A stretch of DNA of 64,000 bases, from assembly GCA_963728835.1 (NCBI GenBank), contig CAVSKZ010000002.1:992001-1056000 (forward strand), given 5' to 3'. This DNA is from VRUE01 sp963728835 (lineage in GTDB: Bacteria > Actinomycetota > Thermoleophilia > Solirubrobacterales > 70-9). Of this stretch, positions 8,149 to 16,965 are shown piece by piece. The notes under the pieces are model-generated. The model did no database searches. It was given only the letters and a program-made list of their open reading frames with translations, and was not told where the DNA came from. Position numbers and translations under genes: made by a program. How positions within the stretch are numbered: position 1 is the stretch's first letter; each line of letters starts with the position of its first letter.

Positions 8149-11100
8149 TCCGCCGCACCGCAGCAGTCCTGACCCTCGCCGTTCTCGGCTCTCTGGCCCT
8201 CGCCGTTTCGGTTGGGGCGAGGGGGACGATCGAGCCGACCGGAACGCTTTGCGCGAAGCCGGCCGGTGCCCCATGCTTCACGGTCAAATCGTTGGAAGAT
8301 GAGCTCTCGAGGACCAGAGCGGTGGAGGTCCATTCCCACATCGAGGTCGGCCCCCACATCGAGGTCGAGTTCGCCCCCGTTTTCGAGGGTGGCCTCAGCG
8401 CTTTCGCGTTCGGGGTTCTTTGCGCGTTCCTTCTGGTTGTTTTCCTGCTCGCATGGCGGCGAAGGTCCAACAGCCCATCAGTCCTCGTCGTTCTGGGTGC
8501 CCTGGTCCTCGGTGCCCTAGCCCTGCCCGTCCCGGCCGGAGCGGCCGCCGAACCCTGCGCAAAACCGTTCAAGGCCGAATGCTTTGCGGTCGAATCGCTC
8601 GAAGCTGCGCTCTCGACCACCCAGGCAGGGGCCCATCCCGACTTCACCTTCAGCTTCGAAATCGCCCAGGACCCCCTCAGCACCCCGGACATCAAGGGCA
8701 CTCTCGACGGCTTCGCCCCGACGCGCAACGTGCGCACCGACGTTCCCCCGGGCCTGGTCGGCAACCCCGACGTGCTCGGCGTCCCACAGCAGTGCCGGGC
8801 GGCCGAACTGACGCTGGCAGAATGCCCCAACGGGTCCCAGATCGGCCTCGTCAGGATCAACCTGTACAAACTCAACCGAATCTTCATCGAGCCTCTCTAC
8901 ATGATGGCTCCCCCCGGCGGGGAAGTGATCGCCCGTGTCGGCCTCGTTCCCGGTCTCATCGGTGGCTCGCTCTATGCCGACGCCACGCTGCGCTCGGAGG
9001 ACGACTACGGGCTGAGCATCGAAATCATCGACGCGCCGCCGCTCTTCACCCTGATCGAGAGCGACGGGACCCTCTGGGGCATCCCCGCGGCGAAAGAGCA
9101 CGACACCGAACGCTGTACTCCCACTGAGCAGTTCAAAGCCGCATGCACCATCTCGCCACCGCGCCCGCCGGGCTCGCTGGAACTGCCGTTCATCACCAAC
9201 CCGACCCGTTGTGGAGTGCCGTTCGAGCTGAGCGTCAGCGCCGCAAGCTGGGTTGAACCGGATCGCTTCGACACCAAGACCGCCGGCTTCCCGCAGGTCT
9301 TCGGCTGCAACAACCTGTTCTTCGGGCCCGGCCTCTCGGTGGAGCCGACCAGCCACCGCGCCGCCTCCCCGACCGGCCTTGACATGACGCTGACCCAGCC
9401 GGAAGCAGACGTCGGCCAGCGGGAACCCTCCCAGCTGCGCGACATCCAGATCACCCTGCCCGAGGGGGTGGCGCTCAACCCGGCCTCCGCCGACGGGCTC
9501 GGCGTCTGCAGCGAAGGCCAGGTGCGGTTCAAAGAACGGGTCGCGGCCGAATGCCCAGACAACTCCAAGGTGGCCTCGACCGAATTCGAGATCGGCGGCC
9601 TGCCGCGGCGAATGAAAGGCGCGATCTACCTCCGCGAGCCGGAACCCGGCAATCTCTTCCGCGTCTGGGTGGTCGCCGACGACCTCGGCGCCCATGTCAA
9701 GCTTCCCGCCCAGGTCGAGGTCAACGAGGCAACGGGCCAGCTAACCACCCTCCTGCTCGAAGCGCCCCAGGCGCCGCTGCGCGAAACCAAACTGCGGCTC
9801 AAGTCTGGCTTCCGCTCGCCGCTGATGACCCCCGCGACGTGCGGGACCTACCAGACCCACTATGACTTCAACCCCTGGTCGGGTGGGCCGCACGCGATCG
9901 GCGACACGCAGATGCAGTTCACTGAAGGCTGCGACACGGGTGGGTTCGCGCCCAAGCTGAGCGCCGGCTCCGTTGACTCCACAGGTGGTGCTCACTCGTC
10001 CTTCGTCGTCACCGTCACCCGGCAGGACGGGGAACAGAACCTCGCCGCGCTCGACGTCACCCTGGCGCGGGGTATGGCCGCCACCTTCGCCGGCGTTGCC
10101 CGCTGCGAAGGTGCCGCCGCCGAGACGGGCCAGTGCCCGGCCGAGAGCCGGGTCGGCAAGGTCATCGGCTCCACCGGCGTCGGCCCCGCGCCGCTCTGGG
10201 TGCCCCAGCCCGGCAAGCGGCCGACCGCCGTCTACCTCGGCGGTCCCTACAAGGACGCCCCGCTCAGCGTGATCGCGGTCGTCCCCGCCCAGGCCGGGCC
10301 CTTCGACCTCGGCGACCAGGTGGTGCGCTCTGCCGTCTACGTCGACCCGGTGACGGTCCAGGCGACGACCAAGACCGACCCGCTGCCGCAGTTCGTCGAA
10401 GGCGTCCCTGTCCTCTACAGGACGGTCAACGTCCAGCTCGACCGCCCCGGCTTCGCGCTCAACCCGACCTCCTGTGCGCGCAAGGAGACCACCTCCGTCA
10501 TGTACTCGATCGGTGGCAAGACGGCGAGCCCCTCCTCCTCGTTCGCGGCTACCGACTGCGACCGGCTGGGCTTCAAGCCGAAGCTCGCCATGCGCCTCTT
10601 CGGCGGGACCAATCGCGGCTCGCACCCGCGGCTGCGCACGACGCTGAAGATGCCGCGGGGAGGCGCCAACATCAGCGCCTTCTCGGTCGCCCTGCCGCAC
10701 TCGGCGTTCCTTGACCAGGCCCACATCCGCACCGTCTGCACCCGCGTGCAGTTCGCCGCCGACCAGTGTCCGCCAGGCTCGATCTACGGAACCCTCAAAG
10801 CGAAGACCCCGCTGCTGGACGAGACCCTCGACGGCACGCTCTATCTGCGCTCCTCCAACAACACGCTGCCCGACATGGTCGCGGTCATCAAGGGCCCGCC
10901 CTCGCTGCCGATCGAGGTGCACTCGGCCGCGCGCATCGACTCCATCAACGGCGGCATCCGTGCCACCTTCGAATCCGTGCCGGACGCCCCGATCACCGAA
11001 ATCGTCGCCAGTTTCCCCGGTGGCAGGAGGGGCCTGATCGTCAACTCGACCAACCTCTGCGCCAAAGTGAATAAGGTCACAGCCAAGTTCACGGCCCAGA

Positions 11101-11171
11101 ACGGCAAGAAAGCCACTCTGCGCCCGCCGCTGAAGGCCTCCTGCCGTGGGTCTAAAGCAGGCAAACGCTAA
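8145..11171 (+). CDS. Very large secreted protein with duplicated N-terminal export module
   Basis: 1008 residues starting at the ATG that overlaps the previous stop. Residues 1-25 form a signal peptide. Residues 35-58 (CAKPAGAPCFTVKSLEDELS) recur as 137-160 (CAKPFKAECFAVESLEAALS). Between them are a transmembrane helix (about 85-104, followed by RRR) and a second signal-peptide-like stretch (about 112-135). The rest is beta-rich, with repeated 'RxxxxxCPxxSxxG' units (AAECPDNSKV, AAETGQCPAESRVG, AADQCPPGSIYG). Large proteins of this kind are, as far as I recall, characteristic of Solirubrobacterales; function is unknown. The duplicated leader suggests fusion with a paralogue's N-terminus, and it is unclear whether the first or second hydrophobic segment directs export. 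Confidence 0.8.
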   Translation: MIRRTAAVLTLAVLGSLALAVSVGARGTIEPTGTLCAKPAGAPCFTVKSLEDELSRTRAVEVHSHIEVGPHIEVEFAPVFEGGLSAFAFGVLCAFLLVVFLLAWRRRSNSPSVLVVLGALVLGALALPVPAGAAAEPCAKPFKAECFAVESLEAALSTTQAGAHPDFTFSFEIAQDPLSTPDIKGTLDGFAPTRNVRTDVPPGLVGNPDVLGVPQQCRAAELTLAECPNGSQIGLVRINLYKLNRIFIEPLYMMAPPGGEVIARVGLVPGLIGGSLYADATLRSEDDYGLSIEIIDAPPLFTLIESDGTLWGIPAAKEHDTERCTPTEQFKAACTISPPRPPGSLELPFITNPTRCGVPFELSVSAASWVEPDRFDTKTAGFPQVFGCNNLFFGPGLSVEPTSHRAASPTGLDMTLTQPEADVGQREPSQLRDIQITLPEGVALNPASADGLGVCSEGQVRFKERVAAECPDNSKVASTEFEIGGLPRRMKGAIYLREPEPGNLFRVWVVADDLGAHVKLPAQVEVNEATGQLTTLLLEAPQAPLRETKLRLKSGFRSPLMTPATCGTYQTHYDFNPWSGGPHAIGDTQMQFTEGCDTGGFAPKLSAGSVDSTGGAHSSFVVTVTRQDGEQNLAALDVTLARGMAATFAGVARCEGAAAETGQCPAESRVGKVIGSTGVGPAPLWVPQPGKRPTAVYLGGPYKDAPLSVIAVVPAQAGPFDLGDQVVRSAVYVDPVTVQATTKTDPLPQFVEGVPVLYRTVNVQLDRPGFALNPTSCARKETTSVMYSIGGKTASPSSSFAATDCDRLGFKPKLAMRLFGGTNRGSHPRLRTTLKMPRGGANISAFSVALPHSAFLDQAHIRTVCTRVQFAADQCPPGSIYGTLKAKTPLLDETLDGTLYLRSSNNTLPDMVAVIKGPPSLPIEVHSAARIDSINGGIRATFESVPDAPITEIVASFPGGRRGLIVNSTNLCAKVNKVTAKFTAQNGKKATLRPPLKASCRGSKAGKR

Positions 11172-11463
11172 CCGTACAAATCCCTTGCGCTCATTGGCGC
11201 GCGCGCAGAATTAGCATCCTGCAATATGCAGGTAAATATGGGTTTCAGGTCCCTCGGTGGCTGAAAATAGCTCCGATGCATAGGTGCAGTGCCTTGACGG
11301 CACCGACATAGCTTGTTATTCATCACAGTTAGCATCATCGAGTAACGCTCTGCTGTAGCCCACTGAGCGTTTGCAATCAGTTCGAAACCCACTCGCCCCT
11401 CATGATCGTCAGCCGCGGGGCGAGCAGTGAACGGGACGAGGCCCAGGCCTCGTCCCGTTCGGG
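11172..11463. other. Non-coding spacer with two perfect palindromes
   Basis: No plausible gene; base composition is lower in GC than the neighbours. It contains CCTGCA-ATA-TGCAGG (11218-11232) and a perfect 15-bp inverted repeat (GAACGGGACGAGGCC and its complement, 11429-11460, two central bases). The larger hairpin probably terminates transcription from the large-protein operon, though it has no T-tract. Confidence 0.6.
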
Positions 11464-11777
11464 TGAAAGCGTGGCGAAGTCCTGCGCTCGTAGCAGCCGT
11501 TGCCGCGATGGGGCTCGTCGGTGCCATCTCGGCCCCCAGCGACCAGCACTCAACTCTGCGCCTCGCACTCGGTCTTAGGAGGCCGGGAGTCGATCCACAT
11601 CCACGGCTCTCGCATTTGAAAACTGCGCAACCGAGGGGTTAGACGCGAACCCTCACGCTCGCAAGCGGCCCGATGGCGGGTCAACGTTGAGCTTCGCCGA
11701 GGTGCATCCTCTGCCCCGAAGAATCGCTCCTGGACCTATTGCTGAAACGACGTCCCACCGCTACGTCCTGGCGTACC
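11464..11777 (+). pseudogene. Decayed cassette remnant
   Basis: Scattered matches to the cassette gene in order: GTAGCAGCCGTTGCCGCGATG (signal-peptide region; GTGCCATCTCGGC follows), then AGGGGTTAGACGCG, then CTCTGCCCCGAAGAATCG and CCGCTACGTCCTGGCGTA at the 3' end. The middle is deleted and no continuous frame remains. Its promoter and leader are not recognisable. Confidence 0.75.
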
Positions 11778-11919
11778 GTCTCTCTCGGGGCTCACCACGT
11801 ACAAACCCGCGCATACGCCGTTCAGCGCACGCGCACAACCACCATCCTCACAACCAGGCCGAATCCACCTGTCACAAAGGGCGAGGCAGAACTCGAGAGT
11901 TCCGTACTCCATCGGATTC

Positions 11920-11990
11920 TTGACTGTCGGTGGCGCGGGCGTTTACCTAAGCCTGTCCAAACCAGCTCGGCGCCAACCGCCGGGAAGGAG
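11920..11990 (+). promoter_or_regulatory. Cassette 2 promoter, leader hairpin and RBS
   Basis: TTGACT (11920-11925), 18 bp, TACCTA (11944-11949). Leader hairpin CTCGGCG-CCAAC-CGCCGGG (11966-11984), 7 bp with one T-G wobble where copy 1 has T-A. Shine-Dalgarno GGAAGGAG just before ATG 11997. Confidence 0.7.
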
Positions 11991-11996
11991 AATCAA

Positions 11997-12611
11997 ATGA
12001 GACTCATCAGGATGTTCGGCCTTGCGGCCGTAGCGGCCGTGGCCGCGATGGCGTTCGTCGGTGCCACCTCGGCATCGGCCGCCAACACTCGACTCTGTAA
12101 CACGCACACGGCCTTAACCTGCGGTTCCGCAGCGACGTCCGTGGCGATGAACAACTCGGGTCAAGGCGTTGGCACGCTCTTAACCGACCTCGTCAACGTC
12201 TTATGCTTAACCATCTCGGCGTCAGGCACCCCGTTAGGGTTAGCCAACCCGCAAACGGTCCACTTCACGGGCCTCGTGATCTCGAACTGCGGTACCCAAG
12301 GAGCACACAGCAATTGCCAATTAACAGTCCTCGAATTGCCCTTAGCCAACCTCAACAAGACGGGGTTAGACGCCGGGACGATCACAGGAACGAACGGTCT
12401 GATCTTAGTCAGCTGCGATAACATCGATATCTTCGGTATCGATATTCACTGCATCTACGATTTCACGGGCCTGCAGTTCTCCGTCGGCGCCCAGCACCTG
12501 ACCGCGAACGATACGTCGATCACCTTCGTCGAAGGCGGCAGCCTCTGCCCCGAAGAATCGTTCCTCGACGCGTTACTGAAAACGACGTCCAACCGCTACG
12601 TCCTGGCTTAG
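11997..12611 (+). CDS. Secreted eight-cysteine cassette protein, copy 2
   Basis: 204 residues from ATG 11997. The frame stays open upstream to 11739 but that part is leader. The signal peptide and first 75 residues are nearly identical to copy 1; the middle differs (for example HFTGLVISNCGTQGAHSNCQLTV). All eight cysteines, NIDIFGIDIHCIYD and the NRYVLA end are kept. Eleven TTA codons, one more than copy 1, mostly at the same positions. Function unknown; presumably exported and disulfide-bonded. It has its own promoter and terminator and follows the decayed remnant at 11464. Confidence 0.85.
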   Translation: MRLIRMFGLAAVAAVAAMAFVGATSASAANTRLCNTHTALTCGSAATSVAMNNSGQGVGTLLTDLVNVLCLTISASGTPLGLANPQTVHFTGLVISNCGTQGAHSNCQLTVLELPLANLNKTGLDAGTITGTNGLILVSCDNIDIFGIDIHCIYDFTGLQFSVGAQHLTANDTSITFVEGGSLCPEESFLDALLKTTSNRYVLA

Positions 12612-12627
12612 CCATCGCTTGAATTGA

Positions 12628-12690
12628 CGGCGCTCTTTCAGAACGTCGCAAGGATGACGCCGCCTCGGATTCCGGGGCGGCGTTTGCCTG
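12628..12690 (+). terminator. Cassette 2 3' stem-loop and terminator
   Basis: Small stem CGGCGCTCT / AGAACGTCG (12628-12648), then GACGCCGCCTCGG / CCGGGGCGGCGTT (12656-12684) followed by a weak T-rich tail (TTTGCCTGTTT). Confidence 0.75.
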
Positions 12691-12740
12691 TTTGGGCCGT
12701 GTCATGCACGAACCGCACAACGCGAAGACCGCACATTGGG

Positions 12741-13049
12741 CTCGCCGTGATGGCGGCTATGGGTGCGATGGCGTTCGTCGGTGCCACCTCGGCATCGGCC
12801 GCCAACACCCAGCTCTCGCATGCGACCTTATTTGCGGCTCCGTGGTCATGAACAATTCAGGTCAGCAAGGGAATCGAGGCACAGCAATTGCCAGTCTCAA
12901 TCCACAGGTGCCCAGTTCACTGTTGGCGCCCAGCACCTCACCGCGAACGATACGTCGATCACCTTCGTCGAAGGCGGCAGCCTCTGCCCCGAAGATCGTT
13001 CCTTGACGGCTTATTGCACACGACAGCCAACCGCTGCGTTCTGGCCTAA
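12741..13049 (+). pseudogene. Decayed cassette remnant with internal deletions
   Basis: Starts inside the signal peptide (GCGATGGCGTTCGTCGGTGC) and ends with the cassette stop (CTGGCCTAA). Roughly half the gene is lost: the segment between 'MNNSGQ' and the VGAQHLTA region is reduced to a few bases, and the remaining pieces are in different frames. It lies directly after cassette 2's terminator, without a promoter. Confidence 0.8.
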
Positions 13050-13271
13050 CTGTCGCTTGATTGACGGTCCTCTCTTTGGAGAACACCGGCACAGGGCGCC
13101 CGAGCTCTGGGCGGCGTCATCTATTCCTCGATGCACCAGTATCCACGCGCGCGAACGCCGCGCACGTGCCATTCAGCGCACGCGCACGACCATCGTTCCC
13201 ACCACCAGGCTGGACCCGGCTGCTGTGAACGTGGTGCGGGACTCAAGAGCGCTTTGGTTTCAGCGGATTTC

Positions 13272-13346
13272 TTGACCGCCACCGTGGCAGGCGCTTGCCT
13301 ATAGGTGTCCAGAAACGATCTCGGCGCCAACTGCCGAGAAGGGAGA
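13272..13346 (+). promoter_or_regulatory. Cassette 3 promoter, leader hairpin and RBS
   Basis: TTGACC (13272-13277), 18 bp, TGCCTA (13296-13301). Hairpin CTCGGCG-CCAAC-TGCCGAG (13320-13338); the closing pair is a G-T wobble. Shine-Dalgarno AAGGGAG (13340-13346) before GTG 13352. Confidence 0.7.
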
Positions 13347-13351
13347 ATAAA

Positions 13352-13969
13352 GTGAGACTCATCAAGACATTCGGCCTTGCCGCTATAGCGGCCGTGGCCG
13401 CGATGGCGTTCGTCGGTGCCACCTCGGCGTTGGCTGCCAACACGCAGCTCTGCACTTCACACACGGCTTTAACCTGCGGTGCCGCCGCGACCGGCGTGAG
13501 CATGACCAACTCGGGCCTAGGCTCTGGCGTCCTTTTAACCGACCTCGTTGACATTTTATGCTTAAACATCACAGGATCGGGCAACGTGTTAGCTTTAGCC
13601 AACCCGCAGCAGGTCCACGTCGCGCACCTCTTATTCACGAATTGTGGCACCAAATCCACACACAGCAATTGCACAGTTTCTGTGCTCGAATTGCCCTTAG
13701 CCAATCTCAACAAGACGGGGTTAGACACGGGGACGATCACAGGGGCGAGTGGTGGTCTAGTTTTAGTTCGTTGCGAGAATATCGATATCTTCGGTATCGA
13801 TATTCACTGCATCTTCGACGCCACGGGTTCTTCGTTCGCCATGGGCGCCCAACACCTGACCGCGGACGATACGTGGATCACTCCTGTCGAAGGCGAACTC
13901 TGCCCCGAAGAAGCATTCCTCGACGGGTTACTGAGGACGGCGGGGTCCAATCGCTACATTCTCGCCTAA
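13352..13969 (+). CDS. Secreted eight-cysteine cassette protein, copy 3
   Basis: About 205 residues from GTG 13352, the start equivalent to the ATG of other copies. Signal peptide MRLIKTFGLAAIAAVAAMAF. The mature part keeps all eight cysteines, with NIDIFGIDIHCIFD and an NRYILA end, but varies at many surface-like positions (TSHTALTCGAAATGVSMTNSG). TTA codons are again frequent and conserved in place. It shares 'GNVLALANPQQVHVAHLLFTNC' features with copy 5, suggesting those two are sister copies. Function unknown. Confidence 0.85.
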   Translation: MRLIKTFGLAAIAAVAAMAFVGATSALAANTQLCTSHTALTCGAAATGVSMTNSGLGSGVLLTDLVDILCLNITGSGNVLALANPQQVHVAHLLFTNCGTKSTHSNCTVSVLELPLANLNKTGLDTGTITGASGGLVLVRCENIDIFGIDIHCIFDATGSSFAMGAQHLTADDTWITPVEGELCPEEAFLDGLLRTAGSNRYILA

Positions 13970-14014
13970 CCGTCGCTTGAGTTTGAGGGCGTTCGCTTCG
14001 GGATCGCCAGCAGC

Positions 14015-14050
14015 ACGACGCCGACCCGGAAATCCGGGGCGGCGTCGTCT
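14015..14050 (+). terminator. Cassette 3 terminator
   Basis: Stem ACGACGCCGACCCGG / CCGGGGCGGCGTCGT with one A/G mismatch and an AAAT loop, followed by CTGTCT. The preceding small stem-loop (near 13987-14009) is degenerate. Confidence 0.65.
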
Positions 14051-14187
14051 GTCTAGTACGGCCTACGCACAATTCGCGCGAAGTCGCGCACACGCCGCTC
14101 GGCGAGCGCGCACAACACAGCCAGGCCGGAGATCCGCCTCTTGCGAGAACGATGCGGGCTCGAGAGCGTCTTATTCCAGCGGATTCC

Positions 14188-14259
14188 TTGACTGCCTTCG
14201 AACCAGGCGCTTGCCTATTGGGTATCCAGAACCACCCCCACGCAGTCGCCGGGAAGGAG
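14188..14259 (+). promoter_or_regulatory. Cassette 4 promoter and RBS, leader hairpin lost
   Basis: TTGACT (14188-14193), 18 bp, TGCCTA (14212-14217), then the Shine-Dalgarno GGGAAGGAG before ATG 14266. The leader hairpin of the other copies is absent (CACGCAGTCGCCGGG). This copy is also the one with a coding frameshift. Confidence 0.6.
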
Positions 14260-14265
14260 AACCCA

Positions 14266-14881
14266 ATGAGACTCATCAAGGTGCTCAGCCTCGCGGCCAC
14301 AGCGGCCGGGGCCGCGATGGCGTTCGTCGGTGCTACCTCGGCATCGGCCGCCAACACCCAGCTCTGCAACTCGCACTCGGCCTTAACCTGCGGCTCCGCA
14401 GCGACGTCCGTGAGCATGAACAACACAGGCCAAGGCGTTGGCACTCTTTTAACCGACATCATCGACATCTTATGCTTAACCATCTCGGGGGCGGGCACGC
14501 CGTTAGGGTTAGCCAACCCGCAGCAGATCCACATTACGTCCCTCTCGTTCAAAAACTGCGGTACTAGAGTCTGCGCACGAAAATTGCGACGTCAACGTTC
14601 TCGAATTGCCCTTATCCAATCTCAACAAGACGGGGTTAGACGCCGGGACGCTCACAGGAACGAATGGACTAATTTTAGTCGAGTGCCTGAACATTGATGA
14701 TCTCGGCATCGATATTCACTGCATCTACGACGGCACGGGTGTCCAGTTCTCCGTCGGCACCCAGCACCTGACCGCGAGTGGAACGACGATCAGCTTCGTT
14801 GAAGGCGGCGGTCTCTGCCCTGATGAAGCGTTCCTCGACGGGTTACTGAAGACGACGTCCAACCGTTATGTCCTCGCCTAG
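14266..14881 (+). pseudogene. Cassette copy 4, disrupted by a +1 frameshift
   Basis: Starts normally at ATG 14266 (MRLIKVLSLAATAAGAAMAF) and reads the cassette sequence to about NCGT near 14565. One extra base then lies in the stretch aligned with the 'KSAHSNC' codons (about 14565-14590). The first frame runs on to a stop at 14697. The second frame carries the rest (LPLSNLNKTGLDAGTLTGTN... to NRYVLA, stop at 14881). TTA codons persist in both halves. A sequencing error or programmed frameshift cannot be excluded, but no slippery site is apparent and the leader hairpin is also lost, so decay is more likely. Confidence 0.75.
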
Positions 14882-14894
14882 TTGCTTGAATTGA

Positions 14895-14955
14895 CGGCGC
14901 TCTCTTAGAGAACGCCGGCAGATGATGCCGCCCCGACCGGGGCGGCATCATCTGT
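14895..14955 (+). terminator. Cassette 4 3' stem-loop and terminator
   Basis: CGGCGCTCTC-TTA-GAGAACGCCG with one C/A mismatch (14895-14917), then the perfect 14-bp stem GATGATGCCGCCCC / GGGGCGGCATCATC (14921-14952) and TGTTT. Confidence 0.75.
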
Positions 14956-15090
14956 TTGGGACGCCCCACGCACGGACCCGCGCAACCGCGGAGATCGCGC
15001 GTGCGCACAGCCAACATCCCCGCCGCCAGACCGAATACTGCCGCTCGCAAGAGCGGCGCGGGACTCGAGGGCCGTATTCCATCGGATTTC

Positions 15091-15163
15091 TTGACCGCCA
15101 CCGTGGCAGGCGCTACCTATAGCCGCGCGGAAACGATCCCGGCACAGCTGCCGGAAAGAAGGA
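15091..15163 (+). promoter_or_regulatory. Cassette 5 promoter, leader hairpin and RBS
   Basis: TTGACC (15091-15096), 17 bp, TACCTA (15114-15119). Leader hairpin CCGGCA-CAGC-TGCCGG (15139-15154). Two pairs differ from copy 1 by compensatory changes (C-G for T-A, A-T for G-C). Shine-Dalgarno AAGGAG before ATG 15171. Confidence 0.7.
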
Positions 15164-15170
15164 GAATCAA

Positions 15171-15779
15171 ATGAGACTCATCAAGACATTCGGCCTTGCG
15201 GCCGTAGCGGCCGTGGCCGCGATGGCGTTCGTCGGTGCCACCTCGGCATCGGCTGCCAACACTCAGCTCTGCAACTCGCACTCGGCCTTAACCTGCGGTT
15301 CTGCAGCAACCGGCTGGAGCATGACCAACTCAGGTCAAGGCGTCGGCACTCTCTTAACCGACCTCGTCAACGTCTTATGCTTAAACATTACGGGGTCGGC
15401 CAACGTATTAGGGTTAGCCAACCCACAGCAGGTCCACGTCGCGCACCTCTTATTCACAAACTGTGGTACCAAATCCACTCACAGCAATTGCACGGTCGAA
15501 GTGCTCGAACTGCCCTTAGCCAACCTCAACAAGACGGGGTTAGACACCGGCACGATCACCGGGGAAAACGGTCTTACCTTAGTTATCTGCGATAACATCG
15601 ATATCTTCGGTATCGATATTCACTGTATCTACGACTCTACGAATCTTTCGTTCTCCGTCGGCGCCCAGCACCTGACCGCGAGCAACACGGCAGTAAACTT
15701 CGTTGAATTACTCTGCCCCGAAGAGTCGTTCCTCGACGGGTTACTGAGGGCGGCGTCCAACCGATACATCCTCGCCTAA
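15171..15779 (+). CDS. Secreted eight-cysteine cassette protein, copy 5
   Basis: 202 residues from ATG 15171 with signal peptide MRLIKTFGLAAVAAVAAMAF. Eight cysteines, the NIDIFGIDIHCIYD core and the NRYILA C-terminus are conserved. A short deletion near the C-terminus turns FVEGGGLCPEES into FVELLCPEES. TTA leucine codons occur at the family positions. Most similar to copy 3. Own promoter, covarying leader hairpin and terminator. Function unknown. Confidence 0.85.
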   Translation: MRLIKTFGLAAVAAVAAMAFVGATSASAANTQLCNSHSALTCGSAATGWSMTNSGQGVGTLLTDLVNVLCLNITGSANVLGLANPQQVHVAHLLFTNCGTKSTHSNCTVEVLELPLANLNKTGLDTGTITGENGLTLVICDNIDIFGIDIHCIYDSTNLSFSVGAQHLTASNTAVNFVELLCPEESFLDGLLRAASNRYILA

Positions 15780-15795
15780 CCGCCGCTTGAGTCGA

Positions 15796-15862
15796 CGGCG
15801 CTCTTTTCAGAGAACGCCGGCAGGATGATGCCGCCCCAGGTTTCCGGGGCGGCATCGTCTGT
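15796..15862 (+). terminator. Cassette 5 3' stem-loop and terminator
   Basis: A CGGCG...CGCCG stem-loop (15796-15819), then GATGATGCCGCCCC / GGGGCGGCATCGTC with one mismatch (15824-15859), then CTGTT. Confidence 0.7.
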
Positions 15863-16000
15863 TCCGGGACACCTCAGGGCGCGAACCCGCGCAACCGCGG
15901 AGACCGCGCGTGTGCATAACCACTATCCTCACCGCCAGGCCGGATCCGCCTTTCGCGAAGGTGATGCGGGACTCAAGATCTCCGGACTCCATCGGATTTC

Positions 16001-16076
16001 TTGACTGTGACCGGGGCAGGCGTTTACCTAACCCTGTCCATAACCAGCTCGGCGCCAACCGCCGGGAAGGGAGAAT
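16001..16076 (+). promoter_or_regulatory. Cassette 6 promoter, leader hairpin and RBS
   Basis: TTGACT (16001-16006), 18 bp, TACCTA (16025-16030). The leader hairpin CTCGGCG-CCAAC-CGCCGGG and the Shine-Dalgarno GGGAAGGGAG precede ATG 16081. The regulatory region is intact although the gene is frameshifted. Confidence 0.65.
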
Positions 16077-16080
16077 CAAC

Positions 16081-16687
16081 ATGAGACTTATTAAGATGTT
16101 CGGCCTTGCGGCCGTAGCGGCTGGGGTTGCGATGGCGTTCGTCGGCGCCACCTCGGCATCGGCCGCAGACACTCGAGCTCTGCCTCGATCACGATGGCTT
16201 AGTGTGTGAAGACGGGGCGAGTTCCGTGAGCATAGCAGGCTCCGGTGTCCTCTTAGGTCCTACCTTCAATACCCTATGCGGTTCTTCTATTACAGCGTCG
16301 GCTGTGCCGTTAGCGTTAGCTGACCCCCAGGAAGTTCACTTCTCGAGTCTCGCGTTTTCAAACTGTGAATCTTTTGAAGACTCTACCTGTGAAAGCAACC
16401 CATTTGAATCCGAACTACCCTTAGCCGACCTCGACAAGATAGGGTTAGACGCTGGCGTCCTCACGCTCACGAGCGGCACGGTTGTCCTTGAATGCTTTGC
16501 CTTCTTTGGGGGGTGGGTATGTGAATACGACCTCACGGATGTCCAGTTCTCCGTCGGCGGCCAGCACTTTACCGCGTATGAAACGTGGTTCGATTTGATC
16601 GAAGGCAGTAATTTATTCCTTTGCCAGGGTGAATTAAGCCTCGACGCGTTAACAGTGACGACAGCCAACCGCTACGTCCTTGCCTAG
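16081..16687 (+). pseudogene. Cassette copy 6, diverged and frameshifted
   Basis: ATG 16081 opens the usual signal peptide (MRLIKMFGLAAVAAGVAMAF). One extra base in ACTCGAGCTC (16171-16180) then shifts the frame, and the first frame stops at 16209. The second frame continues to 16687 with family features (LPLADLDKIGLDAG, VQFSVGGQHFTA, TTANRYVLA). The mature part is the most diverged of all copies: the NIDIFGIDIHC core is replaced by an unrelated aromatic/cysteine stretch (CFAFFGGWVCEYD). It still keeps several TTA codons. Removing the extra base would give a full-length variant protein, so loss may be recent. Confidence 0.75.
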
Positions 16688-16713
16688 TCGTTTGTAGTTG
16701 ACGGCGCTCTGCT

Positions 16714-16754
16714 GATGACGCCGCCCCCGGGAAATCAGGGCGGCGTCATCTGTT
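16714..16754 (+). terminator. Cassette 6 terminator
   Basis: Perfect stem GATGACGCCGCCC / GGGCGGCGTCATC with an 11-base loop (16714-16750), then TGTTT. The small upstream stem-loop has been lost. Confidence 0.7.
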
Positions 16755-16886
16755 TGGGGACGGCCACGCGAACTCACGCACGCGCCGTTCAGCACACGCG
16801 CACAATCCATATTCCCGCCGCCAAACCGAATCCGCCTTTCGCGAGGACTGCGCGGGAGTCGAGAGCTCCGTATTCCATCGAGTTTC

Positions 16887-16960
16887 TTGACTGTGACCGG
16901 GACAGGCGTTTACCTAAAGCCTGTCCAAACCAGCTCGGCGCCAACCGCCGGGAAGGAGAA
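16887..16960 (+). promoter_or_regulatory. Cassette 7 promoter, leader hairpin and RBS
   Basis: TTGACT (16887-16892), 18 bp, TACCTA (16911-16916). The leader hairpin CTCGGCG-CCAAC-CGCCGGG and GGAAGGAG precede ATG 16966. Confidence 0.7.
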
Positions 16961-16965
16961 TCGAA

